This document shows, one piece after another, positions 44,134 to 55,071 of a stretch of DNA of 64,000 nucleotides. The notes below the pieces were generated by a model. That model was not told where the DNA came from. It saw only the letters and a program-made list of their open reading frames with translations, and ran no database searches. Each line of letters opens with the position of its first letter. The first letter of the stretch is position 1. The position numbers and the translations under genes are program-made. The DNA lies in assembly GCA_965649825.1 (NCBI GenBank), contig OZ287695.1, positions 2,170,001 to 2,234,000 on the forward strand, read 5' to 3'. The stretch comes from Penicillus capitatus (lineage: Eukaryota > Chlorophyta).

Positions 44134-46473
44134 ATGGCAATGACGAGCAAGAGGTCGTCCATGCGCCAAGACGGTGTCCGCGGACTCTCGCAAAGCGGAA
44201 TGCCCATTACCTTCAGGGTACCTGCTTTGAATTGCGACTTGGCACACGAAAGAGCATTCTGTAACCTCCTTGCAGGATCTCTCCTACTCTGTTCCCTCGA
44301 ACAAGGACGGAAAGGAAATCTACTTGCTGAGACAACTCCATGGATACTTCAAACCAGCCGAGATGTCAGCACTGGTATGTTTGCCTGTCTGTACTCTAAG
44401 ATGACAGAGAGCGAGTCGCTGTCATTTGTTTGTGCGTAGATGGGACCAAGTGGATCAGGAAAGACGACCTTGTTGGATGTTCTTGCTGGAAGAAAGACAC
44501 AGGGCACCATCAGTGGAGAGATCGCCTTCTCTAATCATCCTCCCACAAGAATGTTTCTGAGACGCTATACTGGTTATGTGGAACAGTTCGATACACTTTT
44601 GGGCATGCTGACAGTGAAGGAAATGTTGATGTACACGGCAGAACTGAAGGTGCACATGACGACACATCTCTGCATTGCCTGCCTCTTATTATTCACCTTG
44701 CGATCAGAGACCTGTGTGGGAATCCCTCGAAAGCAAGGAGATCGAAGTAGACAGATTGATTGAAAAGCTGGCGCTGGAGCCATGCAAGTCAACACGGATT
44801 GGTGATTCCTTGAACAGAGGCATTTCTGGCGGACAAGTATTGCATTTTTGTATGAGATAATGTCAAAAACTGTGAGAGTTGTGCTAGGCCAAGAGAGTGA
44901 ACATTGGGATTGCTCTCATCTCTGATCCGAGAGTGTTGTTCTTGGACGAGCCGACGTCTGGATTAGATTCCTATACGGCTAACGAAGTGATGACAGTTGT
45001 AAAGGGTCTGGTGGCAGATGGCACTACGATCTGTGCCACGATCCATTCACCATCACCTCTGGCTTTTGCTTTGTTCGATCGTGTCATTCTATTGCTGAGA
45101 GGGAATCTTGTCTTCTTCGGAAAGCGAGGTCTGAGCCACTCTATGTCTCTATTTATAAATCACATGGGCTGTGTGCAGAGGAGGCTGTTCCTTATTTTGA
45201 GGCGCTGTCGACGGAAAGCTCATCCGAGTCCTACAACGAAGCCGAATGGCTCACAGATGTGGTTGTGAAAGCAGACCGGGACCAACGTGCTGTTGAATTT
45301 GCTGAACAATTCTCCAATTCCGAACTAAGCATAGTAACCATCCTACAGAGTCGACAAATCTTTGCCAGCGCTCCAATGCTCAGATGTTGGGTAAAGACTT
45401 AAGGAGATTGACTGAAGATACGATCAAAGTGTCGAAGGAAACCATGGATCAGCTTCTCGTGAAGAGAGAGACCGTTACGCCCTTCTGGTGGGCCATCCGC
45501 GTCTTCCTTAAAGTAAAATCTTATTGAGTGCAGCAGTTGATGTGATCATCTTTTCCTGTGGCTTTCAGTATCGCTCTAAGAAGAATTTCATCGATCCAGC
45601 GTACTTGGGCCCCAGAGTCGGCGACAAGCTCGTCTTCTCTTTTCTAATCGCGACGCTTTATTGGGACATCGGCGACGATTTCACTGCCGAAAATCATTAC
45701 AATATCGCATCCTTGCTGTTCATGTGGTGCACTCTTCCCGCTTTCGGGGCGAGTAGTTATGTACCATCCATCGTCCTAGGTAATGCCCATTTTCTGTTCC
45801 TGCTGGATCTCATCGTGCTCTTGTTCTGCAGACAGAGTGCTGTTTTACCGAGAAAGGAATGATGGATTGTATAGAGTCATTACCTACCTGGTGGCGAAGA
45901 TGATCGACGAGATCGTGGTTTCCTTCGTAGCCAGTTTGATTTTCGGCGCTGTCGTCTACCTGGCGACAAATCTCCAATGCTCCTTCTTCATCTTCTGGAT
46001 CATCTACTTCGGAACCCTGTCGAATGGAATCGGTAATCACCCTGTCTAGACAGATGCCTGTCTCTTACGCATTGTGTGCTCGTTGTGCAGTACTGGCGTA
46101 TTTCATTGGAGCTCTGTCGCCAAACATGGACGTTGCAAATGCCGCTGTTCCTGCTTACGTTGTGACACTGTTGTTTTTCACAGGATTGTTTATTCGTTTT
46201 CACGAAATCCCTAACTATTGGTACTGGTATTCCAAGATCGATTTTCTGAGATACTCCTGGGGCGCATTGATGGTTAGTCAGTTCGAAGCCAACAATGGAA
46301 CATCTAGAACATATCTACCACAACCCGATGGTACATCCATCCCTATTTTGGAGTTTTATGATCTGGATGATAAAGATGAAGCATTCTATGTCGGTTGGCT
46401 GTTTGCTTTCTATGCTGGATTTTTCCTTGCTGCTTTCCTGGCAATGTCATTCATTAAGCACCAGCGTCGGTAA
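44134..46473 (+). CDS. ABCG-family half-transporter
   Basis: ATP-driven membrane exporter of the ABCG (white/PDR-half) type, NBD first then TMD. ATG 44134 starts MAMTSKRSSMRQDGVRG; across an intron the fold begins ITFRDLSYSVPSNKDGKEIY. Walker A is MGPSGSGKTTLLDVLAGRK, signature LNRGISGGQ, Walker B RVLFLDEPTSGLD, H-loop TICATIHSPS. The TMD has VGDKLVFSFLIATLYWDIGD, DRVLFYRERNDGLYRVITYL, TYLVAKMIDEIVV, a VTLLFFTGLFIRF helix and the final YVGWLFAFYAGFFLAAFLAM. About eight introns of 40-90 bases, e.g. before AKRVNIGIAL and before VLAYFIGALSP. One NBD only, so it should dimerise. Substrate unknown. Confidence 0.92.
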
Positions 46474-47081
46474 ATGACTTCAACATACAAAATGTCTCCC
46501 CGTCCTCTCTGAAGACTCTTTGTCAAGTGAAACTGATCTCGACATACCTCATTTGTTCGATTAGAGATGTTTTGGCATGTTCGGCTAAAGAACCTGTTTT
46601 GCGATACTCGGTGACAAAAAATAACTGCTTGGCACTCGATGACATCTGATGGAATGTTAGCATTGTCGATTTGTCCTTTGGTATAAGCGTCCCCCATTTT
46701 TGTCCCTTACGTTGATGACGATTGTGGTATTGTCTGTTGATTTGTTCATTCTCCACATGTAATGCATCATCGGGTTGCTCGATTTTCTTGTCGTTTCTGT
46801 GAATCTGCTAATCTAGTAGAGATGGAATCGAGATGTCCATCTCACCTTTTGTTTTGCTAATAGCATTGGGTCAACTCTGAATGTTATCGACAGCTGGGAT
46901 GCCAGACTACGACAGATAGAACAACAGAGATGTTGATTCAGGGATCCGTCAAGAACACTCGAAGGAAGTCTTCATACGTCAGTTCCCAGTTCTCCACGTC
47001 GAAACCTTTTTCGTTGCGCCACTGCCGATCCAACCTTTTTATTTCGGTCATTGTATAGCCGTACTCGGATGTCAAAATTCT
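46474..47081. other. intergenic, no gene seen
   Basis: About 600 bases between convergent ends (ABCG stop and the stop of the next minus-strand gene). Short ORFs on the minus strand carry no motif. Confidence 0.4.
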
Positions 47082-48226
47082 CTAACAGCATAGACTCCGC
47101 GACAAGTGTGTAATGAGGGGCCTCTTCCCTACCTGAACATGTACCCAACGCACGGATGCAGACTTTGTCAAATGGTGTTCGTAAAAGGACTTCAGGGGAG
47201 ACATCTCTCTATCCTTCAGTGGTTGCAGACTGAGGACTCTTCGCACCATTCGATCCCAAGCCGAGAGCCATGGAGGCTTGTGTACAAGATTCTTGTTCAA
47301 CTCCTCCAACGATGCCCACTGAGGTGGACAATACGGTTTCTCCATATTTGGAGGAAAATCCTTCCAATAGCCGCAGAACTGTAAGCATCTTAAACGCTCC
47401 TGGATCAGAAGTGAAGAAAGCTCCATTAGATCTAAACATCGACTTACAAGGCGCTTTGCTGTCCACGATCGTGACTCCATCCTTTCAGATGTGCTCAGAC
47501 TACGGTCACCGGCATCAGATTTGCCAAGAGCGATAGAACTATCCTCTCCCATATAATCAAACTCTATTGTCGGAGTAGCAGAGCCAGTCAAAAGAACCGC
47601 CCACATATTCGCATTCTCCTGTATCTGGAAGAATTTTGGATTGATATCTGTAGAGGGAAGGCACGAGATACATGCCTGTTTTCTGCTCCCAGACAGACGA
47701 AGGTTCCAAATCCTTGACAATCCATCCGTCTCGTGATCATGGACTGCTTGATTCAGCAGTCTTCTCGCCACCTTTTCATGAGAGGGATAGGTGAGATCCA
47801 AGAAGAAATGCATGGTCGAATGCTTGAGATCAACGCAGACATCTGGACCGAGTCGCCACATCCAACAGGACTGTTCAAAATAGCACAGGGCGTAGCCCAA
47901 TCTCCATCTCTCCTTGACATCCAGGACACGTGGAAACAGCACGACGGCTGCCTCGACACGGTCTGGGCTCGCCTGGATGACATCAAAAGGTCAGTCGAGA
48001 TGTAAACATTGATCGAAGATGTCGTCTAAATCGGTTTGTTCTGCGACGGCAACCAACAGAACATGGGCACACGCATCGCCGACGTCGACGCGCGCATCGC
48101 CCACGACACGCGGACGAGTGAACCGACGTGTCGCATCCAGCCACCACTCCACAAGTTTCTTCGGAACGCCGGTGTCGGCAGCATCGAACGTACCAACTGC
48201 CAGTCCATTCCAGATCAGCACCACCA
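47082..48226 (-). CDS. unrecognised protein, 5' exon antisense to the PDZ-rubredoxin gene
   Basis: Main exon 47954-47082 reads VLFPRVLDVKERWRLGYALC, then KFFQIQENANMWAVLLTGSA and ends near 47082. It has no Met at its beginning. Directly upstream, beyond a 45-base GTTTACATC...GCCCAG intron, is a frame with good coding texture starting at Met 48226: [50 protein letters not shown]. This exon is the exact antisense of the transit-peptide exon of the next gene. The protein (about 350 aa) has no domain I recognise. Confidence 0.5.
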
Positions 48227-48862
48227 TCGTGGCACGTGAAGTCCAGGTGACGCATAACAAGCCTTCAGTCAGTCTTGTGTCAACAGTCAACGATCCAGGT
48301 CGACGTCGACAAGCCGCTGGGATTGAATTTGGGGCAATCCAAAGCGAGCGGAGGTGGTCTGTTGGTAAAGGGAGCAAAGGGTAATGCTGCGAGAGCAGGC
48401 ATCAAACCTGGCGACACCATCATTTACACCTCTTCCTATTTCGGTGATGAGCTGTGGCCTGCTGACAAACTGTCATTCGCTCAGATTGCTATTCAAAGAG
48501 CGCCCTCTCCTGTCACACTCGTCTATATTCGTGGCGAGAATACATCCATTGATGTAAAGCGCCTCGGCAAGAGAGCAGCGCCGCCTAGGTTTGGTCGGAC
48601 GCTGACTCCCAAACAGAAAGAGCAAGCAACACACATCTGTGTCGACTGTGGATATATCTATTGTGATCCAACACCATTTGAGAATCTGGATCCGGATTAT
48701 CGATGTCCACAATGCCGAGCCCCAAAGAAGCGCTTTGCAAGATATGATCCAGAAACGGGCAAGCAGATCGGTGGCGTCAGTGGAACAGTGGGCACCATTG
48801 CCACCGTGATTGGTGGACTGGTCGGTGTGGGCATTCTGGGATACATTGGCACACAGCTCTAG
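48019..48862 (+). CDS. plastid PDZ-rubredoxin membrane protein (ENH1-like)
   Basis: Relative of Arabidopsis ENH1, a thylakoid-associated rubredoxin with PDZ domain. From ATG 48019 a Ser/Thr/Arg/Ala-rich leader of about 70 residues ([20 protein letters not shown]) looks like a plastid transit peptide. A 58-base intron (GTGACGC...GATCCAG) leads to the PDZ-like segment [20 protein letters not shown] to [15 protein letters not shown]. The rubredoxin iron site has CVDCGYIYC and CPQCRAP. A C-terminal membrane helix ([20 protein letters not shown]) follows. Role: electron transfer or redox protection at the thylakoid, by family. The TAG stop shares a CTAG palindrome with the stop of the convergent gene. 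Confidence 0.9.
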
Positions 48863-49862
48863 GGATGTATGCGCCGCACAGACGGATGGATAATCGATTT
48901 TGAGTTTTTGAAATTCTTTGTTACCTGGAAAGATTGAATGATGTTGACTGCCTGTTCGGATGTCACACAGATGCGAGAGATGTTACTCTTCAGCAATGCC
49001 ATCTCTGCCAGCAACATCTCTCCTGTTTTCCACACATGAAAACCCTTTGGGTGCGATGCCAACATCCAAGGCGCTGTTTGAAACGCGTCGTCAGTCAGAC
49101 TCATAATCCTTTCAAGGGCTTCGTCGAGATTCTCTTGTGTAACCTTAGTTTCCCCATCATGGGGGGACATCTCTTGAATACGACGCGCATTGGACTCGGC
49201 ATCAAGTCCTTTTTGACAGGCAAGGTATTCCTCATACTCCTGGTGAAACCACAGAAGACTCCGTGCATTATTCGAATCCAGGAAGCGGGACGCCTTATGT
49301 CGTTTCTCTCTGTAGCCTTCGACATTGGCAATGGTCTGGTCGAGTCGGGATTGAGTGTCTACGTCAAGTACCGTCTCCGATGCGTCGTCCTCGAGTGCCA
49401 TGGTCATTTGAGCCATCAAGGACGTCGGCGACATTGGCTTCTGCTTGTCAGATGCGCAGTGGATGCACACATCTGGACGGCAACGTCGATGTGTGGTACA
49501 ACATCTCCCATACGCTGTCCCTTCTTTCCCACATTTCTAACCAACCACCGCATCTCCGACGTCCGAGAGAAAAGCTGGCACACCAGAAGAGCGTTCCGCA
49601 GTAGAGCAGCTTTACGCGCTCCTTCTTTTCCCAGTCTCTGTTGGTGCGCAACCGTTTGAATATGCCTAACGGTAACATCAACAACACATAAACCAACAGG
49701 GTTCACGCAGTCGACTTTAGCGAGAAAGGAGACGCCAGATCCTGCCATGCAAACGAGTGCCGGCACACTCATGACTCTCTCGGAAATGCGTTGCAGGTCC
49801 TTCTGTCCTTCACTGAACTTCGCACGTTCCATCGTGTCGGTTAGAAACATTCGGCCAGACAT
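48859..49862 (-). CDS. unrecognised protein converging on the rubredoxin gene
   Basis: Main exon 49465-48859 reads [34 protein letters not shown], then helical charged sequence ([60 protein letters not shown]). Upstream exons reach [20 protein letters not shown] at about 49862 with a basic patch [14 protein letters not shown]. CxxC pairs (CIHC and others upstream) hint at a zinc site, unproven. The last codons follow a possible GTAACAAAG donor at 48926, so the true 3' end might differ; as read, it stops in the CTAG shared with the opposite gene. Confidence 0.5.
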
Positions 49863-50045
49863 GTCCACGACTCTCAGTGAAGTTCACAGTACGTTGCCAA
49901 AACCGAGGTGACTCAGCTGTCTGTTGGGATGATGATTTTTGCTTTTCTCATCTCACTCCTGCAGGTGTCGCCCAAAAATTCAAGGCGACAAACACCTCAC
50001 TTCTTGCAATTTCTTCCGGTTCTTCCTTTTCATGGTTAGCCAGAC

Positions 50046-51646
50046 ATGATTCGGAGACACGTGTTCTTGCTCATACTATTTGGATGCTTCATTGGATGGC
50101 TCTTTCTTGCAGTGCCGGGATACTGTGGTGCGTCCTGATACCTGTTTAGTCTGGAAGATACTGACCGATTCTCCCTTTCTCTTCAGTAGATTTGTCTGCG
50201 AACGCTCGGGGTAGGGATACGGTGCGGACTCTGTTAGAACGGCATTCCAACCGCTCTCTGCGGCAAAGTCCTCAGTCCATCGTCATCACCTCTGTAAGTC
50301 CAACGCTTCTTTTGCCACGTTTCTTCGTTTGGAACGGCATCGCTGCCGACAGCTCCACATCTGTGTTTTTATCATTTTTACGTAAGAGTGACCATTTGTG
50401 CTGGACAGGGCCTTTCTGAAAATGACATTGTCAGCAAGAACGATTTTCCGATCAACTTTCGTGTCCCAGAAGACAAAGACACAGAATGCCTTCTGCAACA
50501 AAAAACCCAAACCGTGAAAGACTGGTTCCGTTGCACATCACCCCTTGACTTGAATGACGAGATTCAAGAAGAGGGTCAATATACATTACGCATACGCGTG
50601 CGATGCCTTCCCTCTGCCAAGATACGATTCAAATAGTGTGACTGCAGATTTTGAGTGATCCAGCGACAGCCGAGCAGTCCGAAGCAGTGGTCACTTTCTA
50701 TATGGATCTAACAGAGCCCGACACGAATATCACAGACTGGAGTTACAATCCCGAAGATCCACAGGATTACAACTTCGAATTTGTTGGGATGGGTGACGAC
50801 ATTGCTTCGTTCGAATGTGACCTCGACTACTCTGAAGAATGGGAAAGGTGTCAGAGCCCAAAGAAATACATTGTATGCATCGATATCTCTTCCTTTGCTG
50901 ACAGTGTGTTTGTTTCCCAGAGCTTGGCATACGGGTTACATGCGTTTAGAGTGAGGGCAGTAGATTCTGCAGGAAACTGGGATTCGACTCCGGCGGAAGC
51001 GGAGTTCGTGATCGCGAAGCCTTTTTCGCCTTCTCCTTCTGTTTCTGCCAGACCGCGACCGCCAAAACCGAAAGAGTCGCCCAGAAAAGAGAGTGGCAAA
51101 GATGATGGAGAAAGAGAACTGCCAGTTTCATCGCACCCGCCTCGACGTCCATCTCGAGAGCGGCGCCCTCCTCCAGCATCTCCCGAGTCTCCATCGCCGT
51201 CACTGCAGCCATCTCCAGAAACTCGAGTAAATATTATTCCTCCAGAAAAGTCCGTTGCTCCGAGTCCCGAAGCGTCGCATTCGCCTTCTCCGAGCTTCAA
51301 GGTGGTTCATTCTCCTCATCCTTCGCCTGCAAAGAAGGAAATCACGATGCCGGCGAGTTTATCCCCGGAACTGGATGAGAACTCCGTGCCAGCTCCCGAT
51401 GAAAAGCATGTCAACATGTCAGATGCGCCAACGGAAGACACTGGGGAGCGAAAAGGCGGCATTCAACAGTTCACCTCCGATTCATCGGCAGAGCTGATCA
51501 TAATTTGTACCGTCGTTGTTGTTGCGATCTTAGCGATTGGTATTGTCGTGCTTTGTCGTTCCAAAGGAAAGGAAGGATCCTTTTGCAATTTCCAAATCCA
51601 ATGCTGCTGTCCAAGCACGACAGGAGTCAATCTGGGCAGAGATTGA
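50046..51646 (+). CDS. single-pass membrane protein with Ig/FN3-like domain and Pro-rich stalk
   Basis: ATG 50046 opens with a signal or signal-anchor helix MIRRHVFLLILFGCFIGWLF. Short introns follow. The ectodomain includes a beta-sandwich-like repeat ending AFRVRAVDSAGNWDSTPAEA, the usual closing strand of FN3/HYR-type modules with Cys nearby (FECDLDYSEEWERC). Next is a 150-residue hydroxyproline-glycoprotein-like stalk (PESPSPSLQPSPETRV and many SPSP motifs), a membrane helix ELIIICTVVVVAILAIGIVV and a short Cys-rich tail (IQCCCPSTTG). Probably a cell-surface or extracellular-matrix protein of the kind common in green algae. Confidence 0.75.
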
Positions 51647-52064
51647 TGGAATGTGTATTCTTAAGTGTTCTCAACTTCCGATGGATCTGTTTGTGGTGAC
51701 ACGGAAGATAGAGTTAATTGGATCAAGAAGACGCCTGCAAAAATCCTCGTCCATATCCCTGTTATAGACGGCTCGATTTCATAGCTGCTTGTGCAATCCC
51801 TTATTCGGGTGGTTTGGTGATGGATGCCGGCACAATGATCAGACAAGAGTGAGAGGGGCAGTTGCTGGCACCAGATCTGCTTTACATTCATACCGCCGTA
51901 GATACCCAGCACGGCCGCCGTACTCGCTGTGACATCTCAGTTCCCTGTCTTAGGAGATCGAATGACGTATGAGGAGAATGTAATTACACATAAATAGAGA
52001 ATTCACTCGCAAACGAGTGTTCAATCTCTTGCCGTCTTCATGACAATCAGACACATACATCTTC
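51647..52064. other. intergenic, no gene seen
   Basis: About 420 bases between convergent stops. No motif-bearing frame. Confidence 0.4.
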
Positions 52065-52700
52065 TCATTTCTTCTTTCTTGAAGAGGCAAGAATCTTTGT
52101 GACAGCTGAGACGCCTTCTTTGAGCGCCCACGTTCCAACAGGCACTGCCATTTTGGCTGCCTCTTGACCTGGAGATCAAAACACAACTGACTCTGCTATG
52201 TTTGATCGATGCTGATCTTTGACCGGCTTTGAGAGTGACTTTTGCAGCTGTGCGTACACTGGCAGCTGTGCCTTTTCCGATGGGACTGTTCGAGATTCTC
52301 CATAGTGTTTCGGTCGCTGCATTTGGGTTCTTTTCCATATCATTTAACATCTGATCCGTCGTAGTTAACATCCAATCCACAGGATTCTCTTCGAAGTTCT
52401 TGACGCCAATGTCCTCTTCCTCAGCTTCATTCTGCTCTGTCTCTTTCCTCTCGATCGAATCTGACAACTACAGGGCCACAGATGAACTTCACGATTTACT
52501 GATGGAAATGAACGGGAGACCAGATTCTCTTCCTCGAGTTGCAGGAAGTAAGCAGGGGAGTGCACGACGGGAACGGCAGTTGGCTCGACGGCAGACTTGC
52601 GCGTCGGCGGGATATCCACGATAACAAAAGGACCCGATGCTTCAGGCGCTGCACGGCGACATCTTTTCATCGATTCGGGCAATAGATTAACGTCGGAACG
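52065..52700 (-). CDS. small unrecognised protein
   Basis: Exon 1 reads ESMKRCRRAAPEASGPFVIV with a likely Met at MKRCRR, through YFLQLEEENLVSRSFPS; then an intron ending CCTGTAG leads to LSDSIERKETEQNEAEEED and MLTTTDQMLNDMEKNPNAAT. A last intron of about 56 bases (GTCAAAG...CTCCAG) gives a basic end LKEGVSAVTKILASSRKKK. Soluble, acidic centre, basic tail. No family recognised. Confidence 0.5.
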
Positions 52701-52837
52701 CACTTGCCTGAGAACGGACGATCATGCGACGCCGAAAGGGAGCGGATAGCCGCACCGCTGTTCTCCCCGAAGCAAGCAGCATGGCGAATGGCACCTCACA
52801 AGTCCGTCAATCCATCTTCGCCATCAAATGGCATCCA

Positions 52838-53839
52838 TTAATTCGATGGTTGTTTTTCAAGCAACTGATTCAGCAGTCCATCGCAAGCATCGGTCAAGAG
52901 GTCGAGCACGATATCAAAGCCTTTCTCGCCTCCATAATATGGATCTGGCACTTCGCCGCGCGACCGAGACTTGGGATCTGAGCAGTAGTCACTCATCAGG
53001 ACGATCTTGTCCATGGCTTCCATCAGAGAAGCATCCTTCTCTGACCAGTGGCGAATGGCTGTTCGCATTTCACCGACATTATTGGAATCCATCGCCACAA
53101 AGAGATCAAAGGTTTTCAGATCAGAAGGGTTCAGTGGACGTGAGCGTGATGTCAGATGAATCCCTCTTTGACTTGCTAAGCAGCAGAGAATGCGATAGAG
53201 ATGATCATTGAGTTCTTATCGGTAACCTGCTCGTTGCATACGCCCGTCTGCTGGATCGCCTTCGTGATAGGACCAACCGTCTGCAGTACGTAAGCGCACG
53301 CACTGTTCAGTAACGAACTCTTGAGGTAGGATGGTTGGTGGTTACCACTCATATACCAGTTGGGATTTCCCCCTCCTGTCCCGCACGAATCGATCACAAA
53401 ACGATTCCCCATGTTGCGTTTTTTGACGACGGTTTTGAAAACAGCCTCCGCTGTTGGACTTCGACATATATTCCCTGGCAAAACAGAGTCGTTCATGGAA
53501 AACACTGCTAAATGTTTAACAGTATACAGTCTACCCAGGCACACGAACAGCACACCGATTGTCGACTCAGCCACTGGATCCTGGAAAACCACTCTCTCTA
53601 AGATGCCTATGTTATCTGGCATAGTTAACAGCAACCTGGTTCGTTTCCTTCTTCACGGACGATGGATCTGACGCCTGACAAGAGGAAGACATGACAAAGC
53701 GACGTCTCTTGCTCACAAGAGCCGGAAGTGCTCGTTTGGTGGCAGAGTTCGACCATACGCGACGCCTTTCGAAAGTCGCCCGTGGACAGAGCTGTCGTGA
53801 GAAGAAGGATAGCCTCGTGGCGTGTAATCTGATGCTCAT
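52838..53839 (-). CDS. low-molecular-weight protein tyrosine phosphatase
   Basis: The P-loop C(X)5R spans an intron: VLFVCLG/NICRSPTAEAVF. Then IDSCGTGGGNPNWY, HEGDPADGRMQRA and, in the last exon, VAMDSNNVGEMRTAIR and the acid DPYYGG loop (VPDPYYGGEKGFD). All catalytic elements (Cys, Arg, Asp) are present. The first exon from Met 53839 (MSIRLHATRLSFFSRQLCPR) is basic and Ser/Arg-rich, like an organelle presequence; a second Met (MSSSCQASDP) follows. Four introns of 50-90 bases. It lies head-to-head with VIPP1, 70 bases apart, and may share a promoter region. Confidence 0.92.
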
Positions 53840-53908
53840 TTTTTGCGCAAAATGCTTAATTCAGGTCGTTTCTCCGCCTGTTCTCGAGAGATCGTACACA
53901 GACCTGTG
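53840..53908. promoter_or_regulatory. very short divergent promoter region, LMW-PTP/VIPP1
   Basis: Only about 70 bases separate two head-to-head starts, both encoding proteins with organelle-type leaders, so a shared bidirectional promoter is likely. No motif identified. Confidence 0.4.
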
Positions 53909-55071
53909 ATGGAAGCGCCTCAGTGTATCTGTCGATCAACAGTCGTGGCAGGACCGCGCTTTGCTCTACCCAAGCGTGGCTCAATGGGATGCGAGTTTCA
54001 AACGGGGAAACTACTTTTCACGTCTCGACCGTCGGCATCACGCTCGATTCCACGTTTTTCACGAAGTTCTGTCCTCGTCGAGGCGAATCTCTTTTCTCGT
54101 GTCGTTCGCATCTTTCGGTAGCTTTCCATCAACATCTTTTCTTACCTTAAAGCCGACGATACTGTGACAGGTCCTATGCGGACTCCATTGTCTCATCAGC
54201 CGAGGATCCTGAGAAGCTTCTAGATCAGACAGTGCGCGAAATGCAGGAGGATTTGATCAAAATGAAGCAGACTTCAGCCACCGTGATTGCTTCACAAAAA
54301 AGCATGGAGGCAAAATACACGCAGGCCAGCAAGACAGCCAACGAATGGTACTCTCGTGCCCAATTGGCACTTGAAAAAGGTTGGCTCTGCTTGCTTACAT
54401 GACATGACGCGTGACAGACATGTTCTGCTAAACCGATAGGAGATGAAGAATTGGCAAGAGAGGCCCTCAAAAGACGTCGGGCCTATCAAGACAATGCGGA
54501 TTCTCTAAAAAAGCAACTGGATTATCAGGTGGACGCTGTACAGCAGATGATTCAAAACACGAGGGAATTGGAATCCAAAATACAAGAGGCGCGTTCCAAG
54601 AAAGACACACTCAAAGCGAGAGCACAATCGGCCAAAGCCTCCAAACAGGCAACGCTCACCCAGGTTGCACAACAAGCCATCCTAATGAGGGAGATCTGCA
54701 TGCAGGTTTCTGATATGGTGGGCAGTCTGAGTACCAGTACCTCCATGGCCGCATTCGAACGAATGGAAGAAAAGGTTCTCAAGATGGAAGCAGAGGCCGA
54801 AGCAGTTTCCGGTTCACTAAACATAGAATTACTGAGAGACACTCAATGAGATACCTATCCTGTGTCTGCAGGTTTGGTTGCATCCGATGATTTGGAGAAG
54901 AAATTTGCCATGCTCGAGGGAGGATCGGTTGAAGACGATCTAGCTGCACTGAAGCAGGGTACGAGCAGCTTGGCGGGCAGCGATCCTCCGAGAGAGCTTC
55001 CTGAAGGTCGCCCCGTCAAAGATGCCATCGATTTGGAACTGGAAGAACTGCGGCAGAAAGCCAAAGAATGA
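53909..55071 (+). CDS. VIPP1: VIPP1/IM30 thylakoid membrane-remodelling protein
   Basis: ESCRT-III-superfamily protein of the PspA/IM30 group, which forms rings that maintain thylakoid and plastid envelope membranes. ATG 53909 opens a Ser/Arg/Pro-rich plastid leader ([20 protein letters not shown]). Mature blocks: [27 protein letters not shown] (amphipathic helix 0 and helix 1), [78 protein letters not shown] and [20 protein letters not shown]. The family C-terminal extension is short, ending [12 protein letters not shown]. Introns near 50-55 bases plus one before SDMVGSLS. Strong evidence for a plastid. Confidence 0.95.
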
